Below, one piece after another: positions 30,402-38,431 of a stretch of DNA of 64,000 bases; the first letter of the stretch is position 1; every line of letters begins with the position of its first letter. The notes under the pieces were generated by a model. That model was not told where the DNA came from. It ran no database searches and saw nothing but the letters and a program-made list of their open reading frames with translations. Source of the stretch: Chloroflexota bacterium. Its GTDB lineage: Bacteria > Chloroflexota > Anaerolineae > Caldilineales > Caldilineaceae. A program made the translations under genes and the position numbers. Where the stretch lies: the NCBI GenBank assembly GCA_016861025.1, contig BOKO01000013.1, positions 62,001 through 126,000 on the forward strand. The letters run 5' to 3'.

Positions 30402-31438
30402 GCACAGAGAGCAAAATCTCCTGGACCGATGCGACCTGGAGCCCGGTGACCGGGTGCACCGCGGAGAGTCCGGGCTGCAAGAACTGCTACGCGAAACGCG
30501 AGGTTCAGCAGCGCTGGTCGAAGAATCCCCGGTCGATCTTCTACGGTCGGTCGTTCGGCGACGTGCGCTGCCATCCGGAGAAGCTTGACCAGATCATCCG
30601 GTGGAAGAAGCGCAGACGGATTTTCGTCTGCCCTCGCGCAGATCTCTTCCACCCCGAGGTGCCTTTCGAGTTCATCGCCGCCGTCTTCGGCGCCATGGCG
30701 GTGTCGGATCACGACTTGCAGGTGCTTACCAAGCGCGCCGACCGCATGCTGGAGTTTTTCTCATGGGTCGAGCGTCGCGCCGAGGAGGAAAAAGAGTCGG
30801 TTACGGCATTTTGCATTTCCAGGCTCGACAATGAATTGTCTGAAATTCTTCCGGAAGATTCGCATTACAGCGAAGTATTTTGCCCGCGCCCATGGCCTTT
30901 ACCCAATGTGCGCCTGGGGGTCAGCGTAGAGAACCAGGAGGCGGCGGACCTGCGAATTCCGATGCTGCTGCGCGCGCCCGCGGCATTTCGCTGGATCTCA
31001 GCCGAGCCCCTACTCGGCCCTGTCGATCTGACGAAAATCAACCTGTCCGGGGGGCAATTCGATGCCCTTCGAGGCGGAGAAGTCGGGAGAGGGTCAAAGG
31101 TGGAAATCTGGCCGGGACTGGACGGGGTTGTCGCCGGCGGCGAGTCCGGCAAGAAGTCGAGGCCTACCCATCCCCTGTGGTTTCGAATGCTGCGCGATCA
31201 ATGCGGCGCCGCGGGGAAGCCTTTCAACCTCAAGCAGGCCGGTGAATGGACCTGGGAACCGAATGATGCCAGGCAACAGGTCTGGGTGGCGGCCGATGGG
31301 CGCGGGACCCGAAACGACCTGCTTTCGGACATGGTGCTCGGCCGCAGCGGGACGAAGTGGCTTCTGATGGGGCGGGTCGGGATACGCGCCTCGGGCAGGC
31401 TGCTTGACGGGGTCTTGCACGACGAGCGGGCCAACTGA
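30398..31438 (+). CDS. Phage Gp37/Gp68-family (DUF5131) Fe-S protein
   Basis: A 346-residue protein overlapping the preceding stop by 4 bases. It opens SKISWTDATWSPVTGC, then GCKNCYAKR, giving the spaced Cys set of this radical-SAM-like family. Other landmarks are FVCPRADLFHPEVPFEFI, LQVLTKRADRML, VRLGVSVENQEAADLRIP, FRWISAEPLLGP, VVAGGESGKKSRP and PFNLKQAGEW. The family is widespread in phages and plasmids and its reaction is not established. The middle insertion (about 125-155) is longer than I would expect. Confidence 0.87.
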   Translation: MSTESKISWTDATWSPVTGCTAESPGCKNCYAKREVQQRWSKNPRSIFYGRSFGDVRCHPEKLDQIIRWKKRRRIFVCPRADLFHPEVPFEFIAAVFGAMAVSDHDLQVLTKRADRMLEFFSWVERRAEEEKESVTAFCISRLDNELSEILPEDSHYSEVFCPRPWPLPNVRLGVSVENQEAADLRIPMLLRAPAAFRWISAEPLLGPVDLTKINLSGGQFDALRGGEVGRGSKVEIWPGLDGVVAGGESGKKSRPTHPLWFRMLRDQCGAAGKPFNLKQAGEWTWEPNDARQQVWVAADGRGTRNDLLSDMVLGRSGTKWLLMGRVGIRASGRLLDGVLHDERAN

Positions 31439-31457
31439 GCGGCGAGGAATGGAGCGG

Positions 31458-31547
31458 ATGAACGCGATTTTCAGAAACAAGAAAACCGGGGAACTTTATG
31501 CCTGCCTTGGGCATGGCCCTGTCCTGCGGTGCCAGGAGCACAAATGA
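31458..31547 (+). CDS. Tiny protein, possible leader of the next gene
   Basis: A 29-residue frame (MNAIFRNKKTGELYACLGHG...). ATG 31449 is an in-frame alternative. The stop overlaps the next start as ATGA, which suggests real translation. It lies between the Fe-S protein and the winged-helix-like gene. The two Cys and His residues may matter. Confidence 0.4.
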   Translation: MNAIFRNKKTGELYACLGHGPVLRCQEHK

Positions 31548-31993
31548 ATAACGAAACGTCGCCCGCCGCGACAAGTCGCGTTGATCTCAGGGTTGTGCGA
31601 CATGCGCGGGCCGTGACCGAAAGAGAAATTGCAATCGCCTTGGTGCTGGAACTTGCCGAATCTGGCTTGAGGCATTTTGCGTTGTCCGGTTTCTACGACA
31701 ACGACTTCGACTTCCTCAACGACCTCGCCGAGCGAATCGGAGTGGTGAATGACAAGGCGTTTCACAACAAGCTGACGCGGGTTGTGCGAACACTGGTTCG
31801 GCACGGTGTATTGTACGGGCGGATGCGCGGCACGCATAAAGAATATATCGGCGAGCCCAGTAAGCAGATGGACTACGGCTTCATGAGTCCCGGGAAGGCA
31901 AACTTGCTCACACGAGGCGAAAGCGACCACACGGGAGCGCCGGAATGGGAAGCGAGCTTTCTGCTGCGGAGAGCTTACCCGGACAAATCATGA
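31544..31993 (+). CDS. Unknown protein with helix-turn-helix-like middle
   Basis: A 149-residue protein from ATG 31544. The middle (TEREIAIALVLELAESGLRH, NKLTRVVRTLVRHGVLYGRM) reads like a winged helix. It is followed by RGTHKEYIGEPSKQMDYGFM, a pattern typical of plasmid and phage accessory proteins. It is the last gene of the rightward operon that includes helicase and KfrA. Confidence 0.6.
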   Translation: MNNETSPAATSRVDLRVVRHARAVTEREIAIALVLELAESGLRHFALSGFYDNDFDFLNDLAERIGVVNDKAFHNKLTRVVRTLVRHGVLYGRMRGTHKEYIGEPSKQMDYGFMSPGKANLLTRGESDHTGAPEWEASFLLRRAYPDKS

Positions 31994-32134
31994 CACGCCC
32001 CGCCTGGTGCTGGCTGCGCCACGGCATCGGGGCAGAAGGACGGGAGGCTGAATGCCCGGCATACAAGCGAGCGGTGAGGTAGCACCTGAAGACGCCCAAA
32101 TGTGCGTGAATGACTTGCTCGGGCCGTGTGCGAA

Positions 32135-32629
32135 TCAATGACGCGGAGATCCATCCATTGGTTCTCCTTGGCGGAAATTCAGAAACGCGCGCACTCGCTC
32201 CTCGATCCATCCGGACCGGTTCGAGGTCTCTGCCGGCAAGCTACCGGCAAGTTCCTGAACGAAGTCGTTTGCCTGTGATTGGCTTCCCTTCGCCTCGATC
32301 AATCGATCGAGGATCTCGCGGGATAGCGTGACCGACGTTCGCCGGCCGGCAATCACCACATTGATCCGTTTCGCGGGCTGCTTGGGAGAGCCCCTGTTTT
32401 TCCCTATCCCGGCGTCGCCAAGGGCCTGCGACACAGCCTGAGTGACGAGCGCAAGTAGATCGGGGCTTTGCAGGGCTTCTTCCGGCTGCCCGAGAATCCT
32501 GGCGACCTTGGCTCTATGGGTGGCCGCGAAAGCCCCTACAAACTCGTCATCGGCGCCGCTCTCGGCAAGCGCCTTGATCGCCGCCCCAACAATGGCATTG
32601 AGCTTGCGAAGTTCGATTTCGTCGGCCAT
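32135..32629 (-). CDS. Putative plasmid regulatory/stability protein
   Basis: A 164-residue protein transcribed away from the origin region. The N-terminal half is helical (LNAIVGAAIKALAES). The middle is KRINVVIAGRRTSVTLSREI, then LDRLIEAKGSQSQANDFVQE, a ribbon-helix-helix-like arrangement, followed by WIEERVRAFLNF. Such proteins control plasmid replication or partition. Assignment is from shape and location, next to the iterons. It is convergent with the helicase-KfrA operon. Confidence 0.6.
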   Translation of the reverse strand: MADEIELRKLNAIVGAAIKALAESGADDEFVGAFAATHRAKVARILGQPEEALQSPDLLALVTQAVSQALGDAGIGKNRGSPKQPAKRINVVIAGRRTSVTLSREILDRLIEAKGSQSQANDFVQELAGSLPAETSNRSGWIEERVRAFLNFRQGEPMDGSPRH

Positions 32630-33121
32630 GCGGCAAGTATATAGCCAGCCGGGCAGATCGCATATGAATGCACATCTTCAGCAATACTCCGATGGCAATT
32701 TCGGGGCTTTTGCGCCCGCACGCATACCGCGCATATCAGAAAAGTATGCAGAAACGGCGCCACCGGGCTTTCGATCAGCACCAGGCACGGCTACGGGGGA
32801 AAGCTGATTTTTTGCCATCTCTTTGAAATACAAACGAACAACCAGGACTTCTTTGCTGGCGCGAAGCCGGTGGACACCTCGTAGTTCCGGTTATTCCAAG
32901 TAACATCCCCTTGTTTCAAGACAAAAGTATCAATTGAAACAGCACGATGCATCGATATCGATGGCAGTTTCGCATACTTTTGATGGCACTTCCGGGCTGT
33001 GGCCGGCGAAATCGCATACCCGCCATGACTCAATCGTGGACCAACCATGGCGGTTCTGCATACTTGCCATCACAGGTGTCTATCGATGGCAATGTGGTTT
33101 GAATTCGTGCCATCGATTATC
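32630..33121. repeat. Iteron-like repeat region; candidate replication origin (oriV)
   Basis: This 492-base non-coding stretch upstream of the initiator holds seven copies of GATGGCA: + strand at 32691-32697, 32960-32966, 32982-32988 and 33085-33091; - strand at 32813-32819, 33065-33071 and 33108-33114. Several are next to GCATAC (for example 32972, 33013, 33058). This density is far above chance. The copies closest to the gene could also act as Rep autoregulatory operators. An A/T-rich segment lies at 32821-32945. Confidence 0.65.
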
Positions 33122-34648
33122 ATGCGCGATGTGGCCGACCACGACACCATCGACATCGCTCCGGACGATCCCGACTTCGAAATGCGCAGGCGGGAGCCCG
33201 AGCAACCTTCGCTCTTCCCGACTGAAGATCTGATCGTCCCCGAGACCCTGCGGAGCATGAAAAAGGCGGTGAGCGCCATTCATGCCACCCCTATCAGGGC
33301 CGAGCATAGCCAGAGCCTCAACAGCCGGCGGCTTTTCGACGCATGCATACTGGTCGCGCAAATCGACTGCCGCGGGCGGGAGCGCCAGCTGATCGAGCGT
33401 ATCAGAAGCGACCGCATTTCGCCCATGTTCGAGGTCCGCGTGACCGACCTGGCCCGCCTTGCCAGCATCCCGGGGAAGAACTACGAGAGGGTCTACGCCG
33501 AACTCGATCGGCTCTACGAGATGAGCCTCTTCTGGAATATCGTCGGGGACGACGATCAGGTGGAATGGGAGATGAAAAGCCACTTCCTGACCGCGTTGGG
33601 CCACGGAAAAGGGCTTAAGAGGGGTCTTATTCGGTTCGCCTTCGATCCGGCCATTCTTGAGATCGTGCTCGAGCCGAGCCGATGGGCGACCCTTTCCCTG
33701 CAGGCGATGGCGGATCTCAAGACGGCGGCAAGCTATGCGCTGTACCAGAACACCTGGCGCTACGTCGGCACCCACAACAAGGTGACGGCCGCCCTGCCCA
33801 CCGCTACCTGGATCGAGCTGCTCATCGGGAAGTCCAGGTATGTGGTGGAGGATTCCGGCGGGGGCAAGAGGGTCGAGAACTATGGGGATTTCAAGAGGCG
33901 GGTACTGGTCGACGCGATAAGCCGCGTCAATGGAGTTCAGGCGCTCGGATACACGCTCGAGCTGAAGGAGTTGAAATCCGGCACCAGGGTGTCAAAGCTT
34001 CAATTCAAGTTCGTCCCGAAGAAGCAGCCGCCGCTGGGAATCCCCCTGACCTGGCCGCAGGACGTGGTCAGGGTGCTCGAGAGCATCGGGTTCCAGCAAA
34101 AGGACATCGAGGACATGTCGCAGGCCCATTCCTACGAGGTGGTTGCCGAGGCGATTCTTCGGCTCAAGGCGGCCGAGGGACGCCTGCGGGGCACCGGCAA
34201 GGCCATCACCTCGAAAAAAGCCTATTTCGAGGGGATTTTGCGCAATATCGCCGGCGGCGCCGTCGGCGAGGACCTCGACCACGACAAGATCGAGGCCGAG
34301 GTACGGCAGCAGGAACTGCAGCGTGAAGCCGAAGCGCGCCAGGATAGGCTCAAAGAGGCTTTCGCGAACCACCAGAGGGAACGCTTCAACGGCTGGTTGT
34401 TTGCCCTTCCTGAGGACGAGCGTGCGGAATTGGTGCGTTCATTCAAGACGAGCGCGGACGCCTCCCCGATCGTCCGCGGACTGTTCGACAAAGACCTGAG
34501 TCCCGGCAGCATGAGCGCGCTGGCCGTTCTGAGGGGGTGGTTGTCGAAGAGCCGCCCCGAACTTGCCGAGCAGGCATTTCCGAACCCCGAGGATAGAACG
34601 TTCGACGCCTGGATGGCCTGGAAGCTGGATAGCGGCGGGACGCTATAG
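33122..34648 (+). CDS. Rep_3-like plasmid replication initiator
   Basis: A 508-residue protein from ATG 33122. Earlier in-frame starts lie inside the repeats. The central part has the paired winged-helix layout of Rep_3/RepB initiators: FEVRVTDLARLASIPGKNYE, RVYAELDRLYEMSLFW, then SLQAMADLKTAASYALYQNT, WRYVGTHN and GDFKRRVLVDAISRVN. A C-terminal extension of about 180 residues with a helical region (EAEVRQQELQREAEARQDRL) is longer than in small Rep_3 proteins. It binds iterons, opens the origin and loads host or plasmid DnaB. The downstream ParA operon is typical. Confidence 0.8.
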   Translation: MRDVADHDTIDIAPDDPDFEMRRREPEQPSLFPTEDLIVPETLRSMKKAVSAIHATPIRAEHSQSLNSRRLFDACILVAQIDCRGRERQLIERIRSDRISPMFEVRVTDLARLASIPGKNYERVYAELDRLYEMSLFWNIVGDDDQVEWEMKSHFLTALGHGKGLKRGLIRFAFDPAILEIVLEPSRWATLSLQAMADLKTAASYALYQNTWRYVGTHNKVTAALPTATWIELLIGKSRYVVEDSGGGKRVENYGDFKRRVLVDAISRVNGVQALGYTLELKELKSGTRVSKLQFKFVPKKQPPLGIPLTWPQDVVRVLESIGFQQKDIEDMSQAHSYEVVAEAILRLKAAEGRLRGTGKAITSKKAYFEGILRNIAGGAVGEDLDHDKIEAEVRQQELQREAEARQDRLKEAFANHQRERFNGWLFALPEDERAELVRSFKTSADASPIVRGLFDKDLSPGSMSALAVLRGWLSKSRPELAEQAFPNPEDRTFDAWMAWKLDSGGTL

Positions 34649-34717
34649 ATATCGCAAGCTGTCGACAGGCATCGGTATCAAGCGCTATGCATCGCAAGCT
34701 ATTGAAAGCAATCGATT

Positions 34718-34756
34718 GCTATCGATTGATAGCATATCGAATGATATCATTCGATA
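34718..34756. promoter_or_regulatory. Palindrome cluster upstream of parA; candidate par operator/centromere
   Basis: GCTATC-GATT-GATAGC (34718-34733) is followed by a perfect 22-base palindrome at 34735-34756 (arms TATCGAATGAT). The whole 34650-34830 stretch is rich in ATCGAT/TATCG words, including ATATATCG at 34761 and ATATATCG at 34801. It lies between the initiator and parA, where type Ib partition loci have their operator and centromere. Confidence 0.55.
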
Positions 34757-34837
34757 GCGTATATATCGAAAGATGTTGACATCAATCGGTAGATTGCACT
34801 ATATATCGTAACCTATGATATCAAGAGGAGCGTCTAA

Positions 34838-35482
34838 ATGATTGTTTTGATTGGCGGGGAGAAGGGCGGCACAGGCAAAAGCACGATCGCCACCAATCTT
34901 TCGGTTTGGCTTGCGCACGAGGGGAGGGATGTCCTTTTGCTCGACGCCGACCACCAGTCCACATCCAAGAAATGGCTGGATCGCAGGAACGAAAGGGGAG
35001 GGCTACCGGTGGTGAAGGGTGCGCAGGCCCATGGGGACGTGCGCGCGCCGGCCGAGGACTACGCCAAGCGCTATCAGGAGGTGATCATCGATGCCGGCGG
35101 CCGCGACAGCAAGGAACTGCGCAGCGCCCTTGTGGCGGCCGACGTGCTGTATGTCCCGATCAGGGCCTCGCAAGCCGATCTGGAGACGATGGATCATGTG
35201 AATGAGCTCGTCTCCCTGGCTCGGACCATGAATCCGGATCTGCGGGCCTTCGCGCTCGTTTCCCTGGCGCCGTCGAACCCGATGATCAATGAGGTTGCCG
35301 AGGCGCAAGCCTTTCTGGAGGAATTCTCCGAATTCAAGCTGGCCAGGACCTTTATCCGGGACAGGAAGGTGTTTCGCGATGCCTTGCTGGAGGGCTGCGG
35401 CGTCGTGGAGAAGGCGAACAACCAGGCCAAGGCCGAAATCCAGCTTCTTGGAGAGGAAATCTACAATGCAGCAAACGTCTAA
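34838..35482 (+). CDS. parA: ParA-family partition ATPase (short, ParF-like)
   Basis: A 214-residue protein. The deviant Walker A is IGGEKGGTGKSTIATNLS (Lys in GGTGKS), with LLLDADHQSTS as A', and VIIDAGGRDSKELRSAL as Walker B. It lacks an N-terminal DNA-binding domain, so it is the small type Ib class (ParF-like), which pairs with a short RHH partner. A GAGGAG site is 8 bases upstream. It moves the plasmid copies on the nucleoid. Confidence 0.92.
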   Translation: MIVLIGGEKGGTGKSTIATNLSVWLAHEGRDVLLLDADHQSTSKKWLDRRNERGGLPVVKGAQAHGDVRAPAEDYAKRYQEVIIDAGGRDSKELRSALVAADVLYVPIRASQADLETMDHVNELVSLARTMNPDLRAFALVSLAPSNPMINEVAEAQAFLEEFSEFKLARTFIRDRKVFRDALLEGCGVVEKANNQAKAEIQLLGEEIYNAANV

Positions 35483-35837
35483 ATTCAGGCATACCAAGCC
35501 GGCGGTCGATCCGGCCGTCGCCGACGCGTTCATTTCCGGAGCGGAGACGCACAGCGTGGCGCCGCTGCCGGGCGCAGCACCTGCTGCCCCGGCGCCGGCT
35601 CCTGCCGCAGGCGAGGGCAGCAGTCAAGCCAATACGGAAGGGCCTGTCGCAAAGCAGTTTCCGCCCCAGTCCTTTCTACTTCGGCTGTCGCCGGATCTGC
35701 GGGACCTGCTGGATTTTGTTTTCAACAATTCCCTGACGAAGGAATGCAAGAGCAAGCAGAAGCTGATCGAGACGATCCTTCAGAAGGGACTCGAGGAGAA
35801 GAAGGCGGAAATCCTCAGGCGGCCGCTGATGCGCTGA
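35466..35837 (+). CDS. Small ParA partner, probable centromere-binding protein (ParG-like position)
   Basis: A 123-residue protein whose ATG 35466 is inside the end of parA (17-base overlap). The first half is disordered and rich in Ala/Pro (VAPLPGAAPAAPAPAPAAGE). The second half is a compact domain, FPPQSFLLRLSPDLRDLLDF, then VFNNSLTKECKSKQKLIETI, which could be a ribbon-helix-helix. This layout (mobile tail plus RHH) matches ParG/Omega-type partners of short ParA proteins. Function is inferred from layout and operon. Confidence 0.7.
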   Translation: MQQTSKFRHTKPAVDPAVADAFISGAETHSVAPLPGAAPAAPAPAPAAGEGSSQANTEGPVAKQFPPQSFLLRLSPDLRDLLDFVFNNSLTKECKSKQKLIETILQKGLEEKKAEILRRPLMR

Positions 35838-35845
35838 CTTTGACG

Positions 35846-36427
35846 CTAGAAGGCCGCAAGTGCGGCCTTCAGCACGGGCATACCAGCCTCAAGTCTGGAA
35901 TCGAGATCCTCATCCACGTATTCCGGGCCTCCCATTTCCTGTCGCACTCTCATCAGCATTCGGCCAAGGTAGTTTTGGCCGCGCCCGTTGACTATGCCCC
36001 ACCGGCGACCGGCATCGTCATCGATTCTTCCGGCCTCGATGATGCGGGCGCCTCCCGTCGAGACCAGCAGATCCTTCAGGTCTTCGTGCTGGGCGAACTT
36101 GGCGCGCAGGCAATCCAGCATCCATGGATAGCGCAATCTTGACCACCCGGGACGCGTATGGAAGCCGAGAAGTGAATCGGCGACCCGCCCCATCAAGGCC
36201 GTGGGGTCCGGTTCATCGGACGGCAAGGCGTGGGCGGCAAGCGCAACCAGGGAAGGGGAGGGGGCGGACAGAATCCAGTCCCTGACGCGAGGGTCTCTCG
36301 GTTTCAGCGACTGGTAGGCATGCTCCGCCGTTGGGTAGGGTAGGGTGCCCATGCGGATTTCGCGCCGGAAGAGGTTGCTGAAGGCGCCGTAGGGCTTTTC
36401 GTTGGCGCGATAAAAGAGGATCTCCAT
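35846..36427 (-). CDS. NADAR-family (YbiA-like) protein
   Basis: A 193-residue protein from ATG 36427. Family landmarks: ILFYRANEKPYGAFSNLFRR, YPTAEHAYQSLKPRDPRVRD, TRPGWSRLRYPWMLDCLRAK, FAQHEDLKDLLVSTGGARII and GIVNGRGQNYLGRMLMRVRQ. NADAR enzymes are N-glycosidases acting on riboflavin intermediates, and some remove ADP-ribose-type marks from nucleic acid. Phage and plasmid copies are frequent. A perfect GC-rich hairpin at 35850-35869 overlaps its last codons and may terminate the par operon. Confidence 0.88.
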   Translation of the reverse strand: MEILFYRANEKPYGAFSNLFRREIRMGTLPYPTAEHAYQSLKPRDPRVRDWILSAPSPSLVALAAHALPSDEPDPTALMGRVADSLLGFHTRPGWSRLRYPWMLDCLRAKFAQHEDLKDLLVSTGGARIIEAGRIDDDAGRRWGIVNGRGQNYLGRMLMRVRQEMGGPEYVDEDLDSRLEAGMPVLKAALAAF

Positions 36428-36432
36428 TGCGG

Positions 36433-36723
36433 CTACTGCCGGCGCATGGCTTCGGCAACGCCGTAAGCCCACTTGGCGCCATAATCAGCGGAGCCGGAAG
36501 CATAGTTTTCTGCGCTGATGATCTCGGCGATGGTCGGAGGGCGCAACCCGAGCTTTTGCGCCTGATGTGTCGCTTCACGAAACACGGCTTCGCGTTCAGC
36601 CGTCATCCATTCCTCGACGGTACGTCCTTTCCGTTTGTCGGCTTCGGACTGGAACGCATCGTAGATGCTCCTGGCGGGATCGTGCCGAGGCCGGAAAATA
36701 TCGGGCATTTGCTTCTCCATCAT
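36433..36723 (-). CDS. Unknown phage/plasmid-type protein
   Basis: A 96-residue helical protein (RHDPARSIYDAFQSEADKRK, WMTAEREAVFREATHQAQKL, TIAEIISAENYASGSADYGA). It overlaps the upstream gene by 4 bases and precedes the NADAR gene by 5 bases, a pairing that suggests a functional link. No catalytic motif is visible. Confidence 0.65.
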   Translation of the reverse strand: MMEKQMPDIFRPRHDPARSIYDAFQSEADKRKGRTVEEWMTAEREAVFREATHQAQKLGLRPPTIAEIISAENYASGSADYGAKWAYGVAEAMRRQ

Positions 36724-37232
36724 GCCGCCCGGCGCAATCTGATCCAGGCGGCGCCCAGCTCGGTCAGCTTGATCTCGCCGCCGGCGCCGGGCGGCGCCAA
36801 AGCTACCGTGCCCAGCCCTTTCTTCTCGATTCCGCGGGCCAAACGGGTTTCCCGGAAGTCGAATGACACCGTAACGCCAGTTTTGATCGGGAATTCATCG
36901 TCGAATGCTTCGGCAACGGACGCCATGAAGCGGGCTTCGCCGGGCGCCAGCCTCAGCTTCTTTGCGGCCAGTTCAGTCAGCAGGGCGTCTTTCCGCTCCG
37001 GCGGTACGATCGTTTTGGCCCAGCGCGCAAAGCTCTCCAGGTTGCAGGAGTTTTCCGTGCCGACCAGAGATACTTCGGCTTTGTCAGCGTAGCTATATTC
37101 CTTCTCGACCTTGGCGGCCAGGATGCGGTACTTGAGGTGGCCTTGAGTGACTTTGTTGATCTCAAGCACTTCGCGCACACCCTGCTTGTCGTCGTGGTAG
37201 ATGCCGCCGACCTGAATGGAATTTGTTTTCAT
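36720..37232 (-). CDS. Unknown plasmid-type protein
   Basis: A 170-residue protein. The N-terminal half is a small beta-rich unit (IQVGGIYHDDKQGVREVLEI, HLKYRILAAK, AEVSLVGTENSCNLESFARW), common in plasmid-encoded proteins of unknown function. The C-terminal half looks like a winged helix (IKLTELGAAWIRL). It is the first gene of a three-gene set with 36433 and the NADAR gene. Confidence 0.6.
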   Translation of the reverse strand: MKTNSIQVGGIYHDDKQGVREVLEINKVTQGHLKYRILAAKVEKEYSYADKAEVSLVGTENSCNLESFARWAKTIVPPERKDALLTELAAKKLRLAPGEARFMASVAEAFDDEFPIKTGVTVSFDFRETRLARGIEKKGLGTVALAPPGAGGEIKLTELGAAWIRLRRAA

Positions 37233-37240
37233 TCTTACCT

Positions 37241-37483
37241 CTATGCATTTGCGAAGCGGCGCGCTGCCTCGGCAAGCACGAGCGCCTCTGCAACCTGGAA
37301 AACACTCTCATCGCCGTGAAAATCAAATTCCCGCTCCAGCGTGGATACCAGCGTGCGCAGCGCGGCACCATCGGACAACGTGGCACCAGACTGCCATGCC
37401 AGCACATCCCGGACGATATCGGCGAGGTCGGCGTCTGGGAAACTGCGTAGAAGGGATTTAGGAGTCATGAAAACGATTGTCAC
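37241..37483 (-). CDS. Small acidic unknown protein
   Basis: An 80-residue helical protein (GTG 37483; ATG 37468 is an alternative). It contains PDADLADIVRDVLAWQSGAT and LVSTLEREFDFHGDESVFQV. A perfect 15-base inverted repeat lies just upstream, suggesting that expression is controlled at this promoter. Confidence 0.55.
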   Translation of the reverse strand: MTIVFMTPKSLLRSFPDADLADIVRDVLAWQSGATLSDGAALRTLVSTLEREFDFHGDESVFQVAEALVLAEAARRFANA

Positions 37484-37494
37484 TTAATTCCACA

Positions 37495-37555
37495 GTGGTC
37501 CAAATGTGCCCACAACAAACGAATGAATTCCTATTTGTGCGCACATTTGGACCAC
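37495..37555. promoter_or_regulatory. 15-base perfect inverted repeat between genes
   Basis: GTGGTCCAAATGTGC (37495-37509) and GCACATTTGGACCAC (37541-37555) with 31 bases between. It sits in the promoter region of the 37241-37483 gene and just after the ASCH gene stop. There is no T-tract, so an operator is more likely than a terminator. Confidence 0.5.
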
Positions 37556-37561
37556 ACGCAA

Positions 37562-37951
37562 TCATGTGATTCGCATTGCCGAATCCGGGATCTCGAAGAA
37601 ACCAAGCTGCCCCTTCCACGGGATAAACGGCAACGGCTTAGGATCGCGCAGGACGAATCCGAACCTCCCGAAAAACCACGGCGAGGCCGATACCGCCACG
37701 CAATCCACGATCTCCACGGAGCCGACGATTCCACCGCGCTCCAACTGCTCAAACGGCGGGAGCTCAATCGTCGGCCCGCCGCTGGCCCACAGCGGGTCTT
37801 GGCCGACTTCGTATTCAGCCCGCGTCACGCCCTTGCTCGCGTGGATCAGCACACGGCCGCGAAAACGGGTTGGCCAGTCGCGATTCTCGATGTCCTTCCC
37901 GCTATGCAGGATGTGCCAGGCCCACGGCTGGCGGATGCTCAGGGCGATCAC
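37562..37951 (-). CDS. ASCH-domain protein
   Basis: A 129-residue protein (GTG start at 37951). It opens IALSIRQPWAWHILHSGKDI then ENRDWPTRFRGRVLIHASK, the standard ASCH beginning, then GGIVGSVEIVDCV and FVLRDPKPLPFIPWKGQLGF. ASCH domains are PUA-like and bind RNA or modified bases, and a few are nucleoside amidohydrolases. This is a different subfamily from the protein at 11368. Confidence 0.87.
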   Translation of the reverse strand: MIALSIRQPWAWHILHSGKDIENRDWPTRFRGRVLIHASKGVTRAEYEVGQDPLWASGGPTIELPPFEQLERGGIVGSVEIVDCVAVSASPWFFGRFGFVLRDPKPLPFIPWKGQLGFFEIPDSAMRIT

Positions 37952-37978
37952 AATACACCCCCCGGATACCGCATCGCG

Positions 37979-38245
37979 TTAATCCGCCACCACTTTGGCG
38001 GGCAGAGCCTTCCCGGCCGGGAAGAGCGCTTCGTCGATCGCCGCGCTGTCGACACGCAGCCGCACCACGGCAAGGGCGGCGAACTCGCCACTTTCACGAT
38101 GCTTCGCCAACTCACCCTGCATGTATTCCGGATTGTCTTCGTCGCCGACCCCATCGTTGACGGCCAGCGCCTCGGGCGCGTACTCGCCTTCGTACCGTTG
38201 CTTCCGTTGTCCTACCAGGACGAGAAAATCCATGTCGCTCTCCAT
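37979..38245 (-). CDS. Small unknown protein behind a structured leader
   Basis: An 88-residue acidic protein (begins MESDMDFLVLVGQRKQRYEG, ends ALFPAGKALPAKVVAD). Its ATG is 3 bases from one arm of a 21-base inverted repeat (38248-38386), so its mRNA leader would be highly folded. No clear ribosome site is exposed. No family is recognised. Confidence 0.55.
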   Translation of the reverse strand: MESDMDFLVLVGQRKQRYEGEYAPEALAVNDGVGDEDNPEYMQGELAKHRESGEFAALAVVRLRVDSAAIDEALFPAGKALPAKVVAD

Positions 38246-38247
38246 CG

Positions 38248-38386
38248 AAAGTCAAGAATCGCGCCTGTCTGCCTACTCAGGCCGCACGCCGGAACGTTGG
38301 CCAACGTCTTTCGTTTCCGGCTAGGGACTGCTCTCCGGTTTCCCGGCATATCGGCCAGCCCTTCAACAGGCGCGATTCTTGACTTT
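38248..38386. repeat. 139-base nested inverted-repeat element (possible structured RNA or MITE)
   Basis: The outer arms are perfect over 21 bases (38248-38268 and 38366-38386; arm core GTCAAGAATCGCGCCTGT). Inside, CCGGAA (38289-38294) and TTCCGG (38315-38320) form a second stem, the palindrome ACGTTGGCCAACGT lies at 38294-38307, and a GGGA/TCCC pair lies near 38325-38344. The right arm runs into TTTTT on the + strand. It fills the gap between genes 38432 and 37979. Confidence 0.6.
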
Positions 38387-38431
38387 TTCCGACGCGGACG
38401 CTCCGTAAGCACCGCGCCGGTTGCGCCGGCG

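Noticed and set aside
38248..38386. Retron msr-msd
   Set aside because: Terminal inverted repeats and nested stems fit in outline, but no reverse transcriptase gene lies nearby.
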